Source: Roseiarcus fermentans
GTDB lineage: Bacteria > Pseudomonadota > Alphaproteobacteria > Rhizobiales > Beijerinckiaceae
DNA length: 64,000 nt
NCBI RefSeq assembly: GCF_003315135.1
Contig: NZ_QNRK01000012.1
Span: forward strand, 103,007-167,006
Reading direction: 5' to 3'
Shown here piece by piece: positions 25,461-34,578 of this stretch (its first letter is position 1; each line of letters starts with the position of its first letter). The notes beneath the pieces were generated by a model. The model saw nothing but the letters and a program-made list of their open reading frames with translations. It was not told the origin of the DNA and searched no databases. A program made the translations under genes and the position numbers.

Positions 25461-27068
25461 CTACCGGATCAGCTCGTAAGCCGGGATCGTCAGGAACTCA
25501 TCGAACTCGCCGGCGAGCGAAAGCCGCGAGAAGAGCGCGATCGCCTCGGAGAAGCGCCCCGAATGGAAAGCCTCGGCGCCGAGCGCGTCGCGCAACTTGG
25601 CCATCTCGTCGTCGAGGGTCGCCAGGACGAGCTCCCGCGTCACCGGGCGACCGTCGTCGAGCAAGGCGCCGTGATGCAGCCATTGCCAGACCTGAGCGCG
25701 AGAAATCTCGGCCGTCGCCGCGTCCTCCATGAGGTTGTAGAGCGGGACGGCGCCGCGGCCGCCGAGCCACGCCTCGATGTAGCGCACGCCGACCCGGATG
25801 TTCTCTCGCAACCCCGCCTCGGTGCGCTGCCCGTCATGGACAGCGAGCAGCATGTCTCGCGTGACGAGTTCGTCGCGCCGCTTCTCGAGCTGGTTCGCCG
25901 CCGGCATGTGCCTGTCGAACACCTCCATCGCGACCGGCACGAGATCGGGATGAGCGACCCACGTCCCGTCATGGCCATGCCGCGCCTCGCGTTCCTTGTC
26001 GGCGCGAACCTTCGCGAAGGCCACCTCGTTGGCGACGGGATCGTCCTTGACCGGAATTTGCGCCGCCATGCCGCCCATCGCGAAAGCGCCGCGGCGATGG
26101 CAGGTCTCGATCAGGAGAAGCGAATAGGCGTCGAGGAACGCCTTGCCCATCGTCATCGCTGAGCGGTCGGGCGTCAGGAAGCGCGGCTGCTTCCCGAGCC
26201 GCTTGATGAGCGAGAAGATGTAGTCCCAGCGTCCGCAGTTGAGGCCGACGATGTGGTCGCGCATCTCGTAGAGGATCTCGTCCATCTCGAACGCCGCGGG
26301 CAGCGTCTCTATGAGAACGGTGGCCCTGAGCGCGCCCGCGGGCAGCCCGAGCGTGTCCTCCGAGTGGCTGAAGACGTCGTTCCAGAGCCGCGCCTCGAGA
26401 CGGCTTTCGAGCTTCGGCAGGTAGAACGCCGGCGTCGCTCCGGCCGCGAGGATGGCGCGGGCGTTGTGGAAGACGTAGAGACCGAAGTCGACGAGCGCGC
26501 CGGAAGCAGGCTCCCCGTCGACGAGCACGTGCGCCTCGGGCAGGCGCCAGCCGCGCGGTCGCACCATCAGGACGGCGGGTCTTGGGCCGAGCGCGTAGCG
26601 CTTGCCGGTCCTCCGGTCGGTGAAGTCGATCGCGCCCGCCCAGCGGTCCTTGAGGTTGAGCTGCCCCTCGATCACGTTGTCCCAGGTCGGCGAGGTCGCG
26701 TCCTCGAAGTCGGCCATGAAGACTCTTGCGGCCGAGTTCAGCGCGTTGACGATCATCTTGCGGTCGACGGGGCCGGTGATCTCGACCCGGCGGTCGAGCA
26801 GATCGGCGGGGATCGGCGCAACCCTCCATTCGCTCTCGCGAACCGATTTCGTTTCGGGGAGGAAGTCCGGCAGGTCGCCCGCATCGAAGGCATTCTGGCG
26901 CTCGATCCGGCGTTCCAGAAGCGCGCGCCGGCGCGCGTCGAAGCGGCGATGCAGGTCGGCGACGAATCCGAGCGCGGGGGCGGTGAGAATCTCGTCGAAG
27001 CGCGGTCCGATCGCGCCCGCGACGGCGACGCCGGGAACGGCGGAAAGGTTCGAGACGGGCGTGTTCAT
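25461..27068 (-). CDS. aceB: Malate synthase A
   Basis: 535 aa, the usual length for malate synthase A. Recognisable blocks are VFMADFEDATSPTWDNVIEG, VMVRPRGWRLPEAHVLVDGE, ATVLIETLPAAFEMDEILYE, GLNCGRWDYIFSLIKRL, MGGMAAQIPVKDDP and a C-terminal DGRPVTRELVLATLDDEM. It condenses glyoxylate with acetyl-CoA to malate, the second step of the glyoxylate bypass. It lies downstream of isocitrate lyase with one small gene between and upstream of the BtuM-like and cbiZ genes. The 54-nt gap to the BtuM-like gene suggests one transcript. Confidence 0.95.
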   Translation of the reverse strand: MNTPVSNLSAVPGVAVAGAIGPRFDEILTAPALGFVADLHRRFDARRRALLERRIERQNAFDAGDLPDFLPETKSVRESEWRVAPIPADLLDRRVEITGPVDRKMIVNALNSAARVFMADFEDATSPTWDNVIEGQLNLKDRWAGAIDFTDRRTGKRYALGPRPAVLMVRPRGWRLPEAHVLVDGEPASGALVDFGLYVFHNARAILAAGATPAFYLPKLESRLEARLWNDVFSHSEDTLGLPAGALRATVLIETLPAAFEMDEILYEMRDHIVGLNCGRWDYIFSLIKRLGKQPRFLTPDRSAMTMGKAFLDAYSLLLIETCHRRGAFAMGGMAAQIPVKDDPVANEVAFAKVRADKEREARHGHDGTWVAHPDLVPVAMEVFDRHMPAANQLEKRRDELVTRDMLLAVHDGQRTEAGLRENIRVGVRYIEAWLGGRGAVPLYNLMEDAATAEISRAQVWQWLHHGALLDDGRPVTRELVLATLDDEMAKLRDALGAEAFHSGRFSEAIALFSRLSLAGEFDEFLTIPAYELIR

Positions 27069-27159
27069 GGGGTCTCCAGACTGTCGACGGCGTTCGTTCC
27101 AGCTCCGTCGCGGCCTCGCGCCGCGACGGTCATCGTTGCCTTCGGGGGGGCGGCGGCGC

Positions 27160-27411
27160 CTACGCCGCGTCCGGCTCGGCGGCGTCCGGTTTCGCGGCCG
27201 GCGGCTCGCGCACCATCGGGATCATCTGATCGCCGTAGGCGCCGGCTCCGTCGTGATGGCGCGAGACGCGCACCAGCTCCACCGAAACGCCGGCGGTCAC
27301 GGCCCGCTGGATGGCTTCGTTCGCCCGGTGGACGGCGTCTGCGACGCGGTTGATGGCGCGGTCGCGGTCGCTGAGATGGGACGGCGGGACGCGCTTGAGC
27401 TCTTCGGTCAT
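27160..27411 (-). CDS. Small hypothetical protein between aceA and aceB
   Basis: 83 aa. An amphipathic helix (DRAINRVADAVHRANEAIQRAV) is followed by VSVELVRVSRHHDGAGAYGD and an acidic Ala/Pro tail ending in PDAAEPDAA. No family recognised. It starts 31 nt after the aceA stop and belongs to the same transcript. It may be a small regulatory or stabilising partner of the glyoxylate enzymes, which is inference. Confidence 0.5.
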   Translation of the reverse strand: MTEELKRVPPSHLSDRDRAINRVADAVHRANEAIQRAVTAGVSVELVRVSRHHDGAGAYGDQMIPMVREPPAAKPDAAEPDAA

Positions 27412-27442
27412 GGCGATACTCCTTCAGAGGGAAGCGGCGCGG

Positions 27443-29056
27443 TCACTCCGCCGCGAACTGGTTCATGGTGTTGCCGTGGCCGCCGGCTTTCAGCGCCCGC
27501 TCGCCGGACACCATCTCCTTGAACGCGTCGCCGAGATCGGAGCCCACCTCGTGCTGGTGCCTGACCGCCGAGACGCCGCGGCGGATCTCCTCGCGCTGGA
27601 CCGTGTTGACGTAAGCCTTCATCCGGTCCGGCCCGAAATAGCCGCGCGAGAGCTCGTCCATGCTCTTGGCGGTGAGGTGGAAGGTCGGCAGCGTGATCAG
27701 GTTGTGGAACACCCCGGCCTCGGCCGAGATGTCGGCCTGGAATCGCGCGAGCCGCGCGTCCGCCTCGAGGCCGAGCGGATCGTCGTCGAGGGACGCCGAC
27801 ATCAGCGCCGTCCCGTCCGGATAGGCGTCGGCCTTGATCCGCCCTTCCGCGATCCACTCCGCCCGCACCTGCTTGCGCAGGTTCAGCGTCCAGTTGAAGG
27901 ACGGGGAGTTGTTGTAGGTGAGCTTGGCGTTGGGCACGACCTTGCGGATCGCCGCGACCATGGAGGCGATCTCCTTGACGTTCGGCGTGTCGGTCTCGAT
28001 CCACAGGAGGTCGGCGCCGCCCTCGGTCAGGTTGGCGATGCAGTCCTCGATCACCCGGGCGCGGCCCGAGCCCTCCTTGAACGCGAAAAGGCCGTTCGCA
28101 AGGCGGACCGGACGGACGAGCTGGCCGCCGACCTTGATCGCGACCTCGCCGTCGAGAAGGGGATTGGCGGCGTCGACGGGCTCGGTCTTCAGCCACTTGA
28201 TGTATTCGGAGGCGAGGTCGCCCGGCTGCTGGCTGACCGGGATCTTTTGCGTCAGGCCGGCGCCGAGGCTGTCGGTGCGCGCGACGATCACCCCGTCCGG
28301 CACGCCGAGCTCCTCGAAGGCGAGGCGGCAGGCGCGCAGCTTCTCGATGAAGTCCTCGCGCGGAACGGTCACCTTGCCGTCCTGGTGGCCGCACTGCTTG
28401 GCGTCGGACACCTGGTTCTCGATCTGCAGGCAGCAGGCGCCGGCCTGGATCATCGCCTTGGCGAGCAGGTAGGTCGCGTGCTCGTTGCCGAAGCCGGCGT
28501 CGATGTCGGCGATGATCGGAACGACGTGGGTCTCGAAGCCGTCGAGCGCCGCGATGGCTGCCTTCTCGGCGGCCGCGTCGCCCGTCTCGCGGGCGGCCTT
28601 CAGGTCCTTGAAGAGGTCGTTGACCGCGACCTCGTCGGCCTGGCGCAGCGAGACGTAGATCTCCTCGATCAGGTCCACGACGGCGGTCTTCTCGTGCATC
28701 GACTGGTCGGGCTGATGGCCGAAGCGGTTGCGGAGCCCCGCGACCATCCAGCCGGAGAGGTAGACGTAGGCGCCCTTCGTCGTCCCGCGCAGGCGCTTCA
28801 CCGCCTTGATCATCTGCTGGGCGTGGAAGCCGGACCAGCAGCCGAGCGACTGGGTGAAGCGCGACGGGTCGGCGTCGTAGGCCGCCATGTCGGCGCGCAT
28901 GACCTTCGCCATCGCACGGGCGATGTCGAGATGCGTGTCGAAGGTGTTCTGCAGGCGAAGCTGGACGATGTCGTCGACAGAAACGCCTCCCGGAGCATAT
29001 CCGTCGGGGAAGCGGGCGTCCAATTCGGCGGCGAGATCTGAATAGCGCTGGGTCAT
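27443..29056 (-). CDS. aceA: Isocitrate lyase
   Basis: 537 aa from the ATG at 29054-29056, which has AAGGAAAAGG upstream; the frame is open to 29215 without a better start. This is the longer isocitrate-lyase type (about 530 aa). The catalytic loop reads AKQCGHQDGKV, with VVPIIADIDAGFGNEHATYL and the C-terminal MDELSRGYFGPDRMKAY also present. It splits isocitrate to glyoxylate and succinate. In many alphaproteobacteria acetate is otherwise assimilated by the ethylmalonyl-CoA pathway, which needs two B12-dependent mutases, so this enzyme allows B12-free growth on C2 compounds. No riboswitch precedes it. Confidence 0.95.
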   Translation of the reverse strand: MTQRYSDLAAELDARFPDGYAPGGVSVDDIVQLRLQNTFDTHLDIARAMAKVMRADMAAYDADPSRFTQSLGCWSGFHAQQMIKAVKRLRGTTKGAYVYLSGWMVAGLRNRFGHQPDQSMHEKTAVVDLIEEIYVSLRQADEVAVNDLFKDLKAARETGDAAAEKAAIAALDGFETHVVPIIADIDAGFGNEHATYLLAKAMIQAGACCLQIENQVSDAKQCGHQDGKVTVPREDFIEKLRACRLAFEELGVPDGVIVARTDSLGAGLTQKIPVSQQPGDLASEYIKWLKTEPVDAANPLLDGEVAIKVGGQLVRPVRLANGLFAFKEGSGRARVIEDCIANLTEGGADLLWIETDTPNVKEIASMVAAIRKVVPNAKLTYNNSPSFNWTLNLRKQVRAEWIAEGRIKADAYPDGTALMSASLDDDPLGLEADARLARFQADISAEAGVFHNLITLPTFHLTAKSMDELSRGYFGPDRMKAYVNTVQREEIRRGVSAVRHQHEVGSDLGDAFKEMVSGERALKAGGHGNTMNQFAAE

Positions 29057-29316
29057 GGTTCCTTTTCCTTCCTTTGATGGCTTGAGATCCGCGTCGCGGC
29101 CCCATTCCGGATCGCGGTAAAAGGGGTCGGCCGAGAGCGCGAACCACTCTCGCGGTTCCCAGCGGTCGCAGATCCGGACGACCAATGTCGTTCCCGTCCG
29201 AAATGCCGATGGCATGGCTCCGAACCCCTTGCGTTGAACACGGCTGTTGCAATATTCGCGGCGCAGATCGTCGGGAAGGACTGAAAATGCGTGGATTTGC
29301 GAGCCAAGACGGCCGA

Positions 29317-29336
29317 TTTTGCGAACTTTGCGAAAG
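29317..29336. promoter_or_regulatory. Candidate ScfR/RamB-type operator between aceA and scfR
   Basis: The tandem sequence TTTGCGAACTTTGCGAAA lies just before the regulator start, in the divergent intergenic region shared with aceA. RamB/ScfR proteins bind AAACTTTGCAAA-like sites near glyoxylate-shunt promoters, and this closely resembles that motif. A second, weaker TTGCAATATTCGC lies near 29247. Confidence 0.4.
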
Positions 29337-29348
29337 GCGCATCGGTCG

Positions 29349-30758
29349 ATGAAGAAGAGCTTCGTCGGCGTCCGGCTGAGGCGCTTGCGTGAGGAGCGCG
29401 GGCTGACCCAGACCGCGCTCGCGCAGTCGCTCGGCCTGTCGCCGAGCTACTTGAACCAGCTCGAGAACAACCAGCGGCCGCTGACTGTCCCTGTGCTCCT
29501 GAAGATCAACGCGATCTTCGGCGTCGACGTGCAGCTGTTCTCGGAAGGCGACGAGGGCCGGCTCGTCGCCGATCTGCGCGAGGTCTTTTCAGACCCGCTC
29601 AACGGCGAGACGGTGAGCGTCGCGGAATTGCGCGAGGTCGCCGCATCCATGCCGGCGCTCGGGCGCGCGGTGACGGCGCTCCACCAGCGCTGGCGCCACG
29701 CCGTCGAGCGCGCCGACGCGATGGCGGGCGAGCTCGGGCTCGGGTCGGGCGGCGTGCCCACGTTCGCTGCGCCGATGCCCTACGAGCAGGTGCGCGACTT
29801 CTTCTACGCCCATCACAACCACTTTCCCGAGCTGGACGAAGCCGCCGAGCGCCTCGCCAGCGAGGCGGGCCTCGTCGCCGGCGACATGGCGCAGGGGCTC
29901 GCGCGGCATCTCGAAGGGCGCCACGGCGTCCGCATCGTGCGCACGGAGGACGAGGGCGCACAGCGTCGCTTCCTGCCCGCCGAACGGGTGCTTCGCCTGT
30001 CCCGGCGGCTCGACGCGGGCCAGCGGGCGTTCCAGATCGCGACCCAGCTCGCCTTCATCGAGCAGGGGCCGCTGATCGACCGGCTGGCGGCGGAGGCCGC
30101 GGGCGGCAGGGAAACCCGCGCCCTTGCGCGCATCGGTCTTGCCAACCATTTCGCCGGGGCCGTCGTGATGCCCTACGCCGCCTTCCTCGCCGCGGCGGAG
30201 CGCGAGCGCTACGACATCGAGCGGCTCGGCGCGCTGTTCGGCGTCGGCTACGAAGCCGTCTGTCATCGCCTGAGCTCGCTGCAGCGGCCGGGAGCGCTCG
30301 GCGTGCCGTTTTTCTTCATTCGCGTGGATCGGGCGGGAAACATCTCCAAGCGCCAGTCGGCGACCGACTTCCACTTCTCCCGCGTCGGCGGCTCCTGCCC
30401 GCTCTGGAACATCTACGAGGCCTTCGCGCAGCCGGGCCGCATCCTGACGCAAGTAGCGCAGATGCCGGACGGGCGGACATACCTCTGGATCGCCCGCACC
30501 GTGCATCATTCCGCTCGCGCCTACTGCGATCCCGGAAAGACGTTCGCCGTCGGCCTCGGCTGCGACATCCGCCACGCCGGCCGGCTAGTCTACTCCAAGG
30601 GTCTCGCGCTCGACGACCCTGCGGCCGCCACGCCCATCGGCGCCGGCTGCAAGGTGTGCGACCGGCCCGCGTGCCCGCAGCGCGCCTTCCCGCTCATCGG
30701 CCGTCCGATCGCGGTGGACGAGACCCGCGGCGGGTTTGCGCCGTATGCGGCCGGGTGA
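29349..30758 (+). CDS. scfR: Short-chain-fatty-acid type transcriptional regulator (ScfR/RamB family)
   Basis: 469 aa from ATG 29349. An XRE HTH covers residues about 9-62 (RLRRLREERGLTQTALAQSL; SYLNQLENNQRPLTVPVLLK). A central IrrE/ImmA-like domain (GLANHFAGAVVMPYAAFLAA) precedes a DUF2083-type C-terminal domain with conserved cysteines (GAGCKVCDRPACPQRAFP). ScfR activates and RamB represses glyoxylate-shunt genes in response to acyl-CoA status. It is divergent from aceA, with a candidate operator between. Carbon-source control, not B12, would therefore set aceA-aceB expression. Confidence 0.88.
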   Translation: MKKSFVGVRLRRLREERGLTQTALAQSLGLSPSYLNQLENNQRPLTVPVLLKINAIFGVDVQLFSEGDEGRLVADLREVFSDPLNGETVSVAELREVAASMPALGRAVTALHQRWRHAVERADAMAGELGLGSGGVPTFAAPMPYEQVRDFFYAHHNHFPELDEAAERLASEAGLVAGDMAQGLARHLEGRHGVRIVRTEDEGAQRRFLPAERVLRLSRRLDAGQRAFQIATQLAFIEQGPLIDRLAAEAAGGRETRALARIGLANHFAGAVVMPYAAFLAAAERERYDIERLGALFGVGYEAVCHRLSSLQRPGALGVPFFFIRVDRAGNISKRQSATDFHFSRVGGSCPLWNIYEAFAQPGRILTQVAQMPDGRTYLWIARTVHHSARAYCDPGKTFAVGLGCDIRHAGRLVYSKGLALDDPAAATPIGAGCKVCDRPACPQRAFPLIGRPIAVDETRGGFAPYAAG

Positions 30759-30770
30759 CGTCCCGGTCCG

Positions 30771-31415
30771 TCACGCGCCTCGAAAGCGGCGCCTGGACTC
30801 CTCCAGGCGGTCGATAAGGTCTTTTGGCAAACGGCGAGCGCGCGCGATGTCGACGGCGTCCCGGCCTCGGCCGTCGGCGACCGTCGGATTGGCGCCCGCC
30901 TCGATCAGGAGCGCGAGCGTCTTCAGGCGCCTGAGGCGCGCGGCGTAGAAGATGGGCGTTTCGCCGTGCGCCCGGAGATCGAGCCTCGGTCCGCTCCGCA
31001 AGAGCTCGCGGCAGACGGCGTCGTCGTCCCGCCAGACCGCGGCCCAGAGGCAATAGCTGGCGTCCGCCCCGCGTCGCAGCAGAAACTGCGCCAGCGGGAG
31101 ATTCTCTCCCCGCGCGACGGCGAACCAGAGCGCGGTTGCGCGAAAATCGCCTTCCTCCTCGTTCATGGGGGCCTCGGCCTCCAGAATCGCGCCGGCATCG
31201 AGGAGCGCGCCCGCGGTCCTCAACCCGTTGGGCTCGCCGGCCTCGGCGCCGCCCGGCCTGACGGAGCAGGCGATGTGCAGCGCGTTGCGACCCCTGGAAT
31301 CGGTCGCGTGCGCAAGCTCCGGCGACGCGCTCAGCAGCCGCTCGACCGCCTCCGCGCGCCATGCCTTGGCGACCTTGAACAGGGCGGTCTTCGAAGGCGA
31401 TCTCACGCGGGCCAC
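30771..31415 (-). CDS. Ankyrin-repeat protein
   Basis: 214 aa with about four ankyrin repeats: DSRGRNALHIACSV, ATALWFAVARGENLPLAQFL, GETPIFYAARLRRLKTLALL and DGRGRDAVDIARARRLPKDL. No signal peptide. Ankyrin domains bind proteins; the partner is unknown. It converges on the scfR gene with 12 nt between stops and starts upstream of the metE riboswitch, from which it is transcribed divergently. Confidence 0.85.
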   Translation of the reverse strand: MARVRSPSKTALFKVAKAWRAEAVERLLSASPELAHATDSRGRNALHIACSVRPGGAEAGEPNGLRTAGALLDAGAILEAEAPMNEEEGDFRATALWFAVARGENLPLAQFLLRRGADASYCLWAAVWRDDDAVCRELLRSGPRLDLRAHGETPIFYAARLRRLKTLALLIEAGANPTVADGRGRDAVDIARARRLPKDLIDRLEESRRRFRGA

Positions 31416-31502
31416 TGCCGATCTCTGTCCGTCATGTCCATATGTAGATGTCTTTATGTCCCGCTTGACAACGCGTACGGCCCGCTCCTAGTCTGATCGC
31501 GT

Positions 31503-31671
31503 CGTGGTTCTCTGGGCCGTTCCGGCGCCAGAGCTAAGAGGGAAGCCGGTGTGATGCCGGAGCTGCCCCCGCAACTGTAAGCGGCGAGCCGAAGTCCAAT
31601 CGTGTCACTGGGACCTTGTCCCGGGAAGGCGGACTTCAGGCGACGACCCGCGAGCCAGGAGACCTGCCACG
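31503..31671 (+). promoter_or_regulatory. Cobalamin riboswitch upstream of metE
   Basis: GCTAAGAGGGAAGCCGGTG, the box GCTGCCCCCGCAACTGTAAG, GGCGAGCC, CACTG, GGGAAGGCGG and GAGCCAGGAGACCTGCC appear in order. The outer stem is CGTGG (31503-31507) with CCACG (31667-31671). Cobalamin control of metE is classical: B12 plenty silences the B12-independent synthase. Confidence 0.95.
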
Positions 31672-31680
31672 TCGAGATGA

Positions 31681-31740
31681 ACGTCCTCGGGCGGGGTGTC
31701 CCGGTGGAGCGGTTGCGACCGGCAGCCTCGCCTGCCGGTC
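31681..31740 (+). promoter_or_regulatory. Probable expression platform of the metE riboswitch
   Basis: The conserved segment CCTCGGGCGGGGTGTCCCGG starts at about 31685 and recurs unchanged in the nrdA leader. It is followed by a perfect 9-bp hairpin, GACCGGCAG (31717-31725) with CTGCCGGTC (31732-31740). The hairpin lies 48 nt before the GTG start and has no T-run, favouring translational or anti-terminator-type control. Confidence 0.45.
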
Positions 31741-31788
31741 ATGACGCTTTGCCGCCACGGCTCCGCCCAAACGAGAAGGGTCGAAGCC

Positions 31789-34119
31789 GTGACAAGTCCC
31801 TCCATTCCCGTCGCCACCCTCGGGGCCCCGCGCATCGGGCCGCGCCGAGAGCTCAAGACGGCGCTCGAAAGCTTCTGGGCCGGCAAGATAACCGAGGCCG
31901 AACTCCTGGAGCGGGCCGCAGCGCTTCGCGTCGCGACCTGGGCGCGTCAGAAGGCGCACGGCGCCACCGTCCTCCCCTCGAACGACTTCTCGCTCTACGA
32001 CCACGTCCTCGACACCAGTGTCATGGTCGGCGCGATTCCCGAAATCTACGGCTGGGGCGGCGGCGTCGCGCCGCTGTCCGTCGCCTTCGCGATGGCGCGG
32101 GGCGCCGAGGGCGAAACCGAGGCGGCTTGCGGTCACGCGCATGGGGCTGGCGCGCCGGCGCAGGAAATGACCAAGTGGTTCGACACGAACTACCACTACA
32201 TGGTCCCCGAGTTCCGGCCCGGCCAGCGCTTCCAGGTCGCCTCGCACAAGCCGATCGAACAGTATCTCGAAGCCAAGGCGCTCGGCTACGAAACCCGTCC
32301 CGTGCTGCTCGGCCCGGTGACCTTTCTGAAGCTCGGCAAGACGAAGGAGCCGGGCTTCGACCCGCTCGACCTTCTGCCCAGTCTTCTGCCGACCTACATG
32401 CACATTCTGCGACGGCTCAACGCGAGCGGCGCGGAGTGGGTGCAGATCGACGAGCCCTGTCTCGTTCTCGACCTCGACGACAGGACGCGCGACGCGCTGC
32501 GGCAAGCCTATGGAACGTTCGCCCAGACGCTGCCGAACCTCAAGGTCATGCTGACGACCTATTTCGGGGCGCTCGGCGACAATCTCGATCTCGCCCTTTC
32601 GCTGCCGGTTGCAGGCCTGCACGTCGACCTTGTTCGCGCCCCCGAGCAACTCGAGGCGGTCGCAGCGAAGGCGCCGCGCGGCCTCGTCCTCTCGCTCGGC
32701 GTCATCGACGGGAGGAACGTCTGGCGCGCCGATCTGCCGAAGCTCGCCGATCGGCTCAGGGCGGTTGTCGCCAAACGCGGCGCGGACCACGTGCAGATCG
32801 CTCCGTCGTGCTCGCTCCTGCATGTGCCGGTCGACCTCGAGCAGGAGACGGCCCTCGACCCGGACGTGAAGAGCTGGCTCGCCTTCTTCGTCCAGAAGGT
32901 CGAGGAGCTCGCGGCCCTGGCGACGTTCCTGTCCGGCGACAAGACGGCCGCGGCGCCGGCTTTCGAGGCCTCGGCGCGAGCCGCCGCCGCACGAAAGGCT
33001 TCGCCAAAGGTCCACAACGCCGCCGTCGCCGCGCGACTGGCGTCGGTCACCGAATCGATGGCGCGTCGCAAGAGCGCGTTCGCCGCGCGGGCCGAGACGC
33101 AGCGGCGGCGATTCGATCTGCCGCGCTTCCCGACGACCACGATCGGATCGTTTCCGCAGACGGGAGACGTCCGCAAGGCGCGCTCCGCGCACGCGCGCGG
33201 CGCACTGGACGACGCGGCCTACGAAACCTTCCTGCGCGCGGAGACGGAGCGCGCGGTGCGCTGGCAGGAGGAAATCGGCCTCGACGTGCTCGTCCACGGC
33301 GAGTTCGAGCGCAACGACATGGTGCAGTACTTCGGCGAGCAGCTGTCCGGCTTCGCGTTCACCGAGCACGCCTGGGTGCAGAGCTACGGGTCGCGCTGCG
33401 TGCGTCCGCCGATCCTGTTCGGCGACGTATCGCGCGAAAAGCCGATGACGGTGGGGTGGTGGCGCTACGCCCAGTCGCTGACGAAGAAGCCGATGAAGGC
33501 CATGCTCACCGGGCCGGTGACCATCTTGAACTGGTCCTTCGTCCGCGACGACGTTCCGCGCAGCGACGCGTGCCGGCAGATCGCGCTCGCGATCCGCGAC
33601 GAGGTTCTCGACCTCGAGAAGGCCGGGGCCGCAATGATCCAGATCGACGAGGCGGCGCTGCGCGAGGGCCTGCCGCTGCGCCGCGGTGAATGGGACCGCT
33701 ATCTCGGATGGGCGGTCGAGTGCTTCCGCATCTGCGCGTCGGCGGTGGCGGACGCCACCCAGATCCACACGCACATGTGCTATTCCGAGTTCAACGACAT
33801 CATCGCCGCGATCGCTTTGATGGACGCGGACGTGATCTCGATCGAGACTTCGCGCTCGAAAATGGAGCTTCTCGAGGCCTTCCGCAGCTACAGATATCCA
33901 AATCAGATCGGGCCCGGCGTCTACGACATCCACTCGCCGCGGGTGCCGACTCCCGAAGAGATGCGCGATCTGATCGCGCTCGCGCGTCAGCGCCTCGACG
34001 ACGCGCAGATCTGGATCAACCCCGATTGCGGCCTCAAGACCCGCGGGTGGGCCGAGGTGAAGCCTGCGCTGGCGAACATGGTCGCGGCCGCGCGACAGGT
34101 TCGGGCGAGCGCCGCGTAG
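31789..34119 (+). CDS. metE: Cobalamin-independent methionine synthase
   Basis: 776 aa from GTG 31789 with AGAAGGG upstream; the frame is open further but family length (about 755-775) supports this start. The N-terminal half carries VATLGAPRIGPRRELKTALE, and the catalytic half starts near PTTTIGSFPQTGDVRKARSA. Zinc ligands are His662 and Cys664 (HTHMCYSEFND) and Cys747 (NPDCGLKTRGW); the 83-residue spacing between the two cysteines equals that of E. coli MetE. It methylates homocysteine with 5-methyltetrahydrofolate without B12. Control by the upstream cobalamin riboswitch is expected. Confidence 0.97.
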   Translation: MTSPSIPVATLGAPRIGPRRELKTALESFWAGKITEAELLERAAALRVATWARQKAHGATVLPSNDFSLYDHVLDTSVMVGAIPEIYGWGGGVAPLSVAFAMARGAEGETEAACGHAHGAGAPAQEMTKWFDTNYHYMVPEFRPGQRFQVASHKPIEQYLEAKALGYETRPVLLGPVTFLKLGKTKEPGFDPLDLLPSLLPTYMHILRRLNASGAEWVQIDEPCLVLDLDDRTRDALRQAYGTFAQTLPNLKVMLTTYFGALGDNLDLALSLPVAGLHVDLVRAPEQLEAVAAKAPRGLVLSLGVIDGRNVWRADLPKLADRLRAVVAKRGADHVQIAPSCSLLHVPVDLEQETALDPDVKSWLAFFVQKVEELAALATFLSGDKTAAAPAFEASARAAAARKASPKVHNAAVAARLASVTESMARRKSAFAARAETQRRRFDLPRFPTTTIGSFPQTGDVRKARSAHARGALDDAAYETFLRAETERAVRWQEEIGLDVLVHGEFERNDMVQYFGEQLSGFAFTEHAWVQSYGSRCVRPPILFGDVSREKPMTVGWWRYAQSLTKKPMKAMLTGPVTILNWSFVRDDVPRSDACRQIALAIRDEVLDLEKAGAAMIQIDEAALREGLPLRRGEWDRYLGWAVECFRICASAVADATQIHTHMCYSEFNDIIAAIALMDADVISIETSRSKMELLEAFRSYRYPNQIGPGVYDIHSPRVPTPEEMRDLIALARQRLDDAQIWINPDCGLKTRGWAEVKPALANMVAAARQVRASAA

Positions 34120-34277
34120 ACCGACGACGGAGGGCCTCAGGCGAGGCTTTCGCGCGCTCCTGCGAAGGAGCGTGTCCCGGCGCGCTGCCGGGAACCGTGC
34201 GTCGAAAGGACAAGGCGGCGACCGCGGATGGGTCGCCGCGCAACTCGGCGGTGTTTGCTTTGCGAGGATTGAAGACA

Positions 34278-34484
34278 ATGGGGACGTGGGTGGCGGACTA
34301 CCTCGACGATCGACTGATCTCGACGGTCGAGCTCGGCGATTTCTCCAAGGTGTTTGAAGCCGTTCTCGAGACCGCGGACAACGGTCATCTTATGCGGCTT
34401 CGGCCGCCTGACGACGCAACGCCGGAGCAGTTGCGGCGCCTGATGCAAGCCGGCTCCTTGATCCTCACGAAGGGAAGGTGGTGA
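34278..34484 (+). CDS. Small hypothetical protein downstream of metE
   Basis: 68 aa (GTWVADYLDDRLISTVELGD; LRPPDDATPEQLRRLMQAGS). Composition is acidic and codon use resembles the neighbours. No family recognised. It lies 158 nt after metE and 94 nt before the acyltransferase gene. The start lacks a strong ribosome site (GAGGATTG upstream), so confidence is modest. Confidence 0.4.
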   Translation: MGTWVADYLDDRLISTVELGDFSKVFEAVLETADNGHLMRLRPPDDATPEQLRRLMQAGSLILTKGRW

Positions 34485-34578
34485 GCGGCGACTGCTTCGC
34501 TGCTCGCTGACCCACGCTTCGCTTCAACAGGCGCTCTCGCCGGGACCCGGATTCCAGTCACACAAGGTTTCGACTGTC

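Noticed and set aside
29057..29348. Cobalamin riboswitch upstream of aceA or scfR
   Set aside because: No B12 box or 3' block is present on either strand; only the TTTGCGAA-type tandem site is seen.
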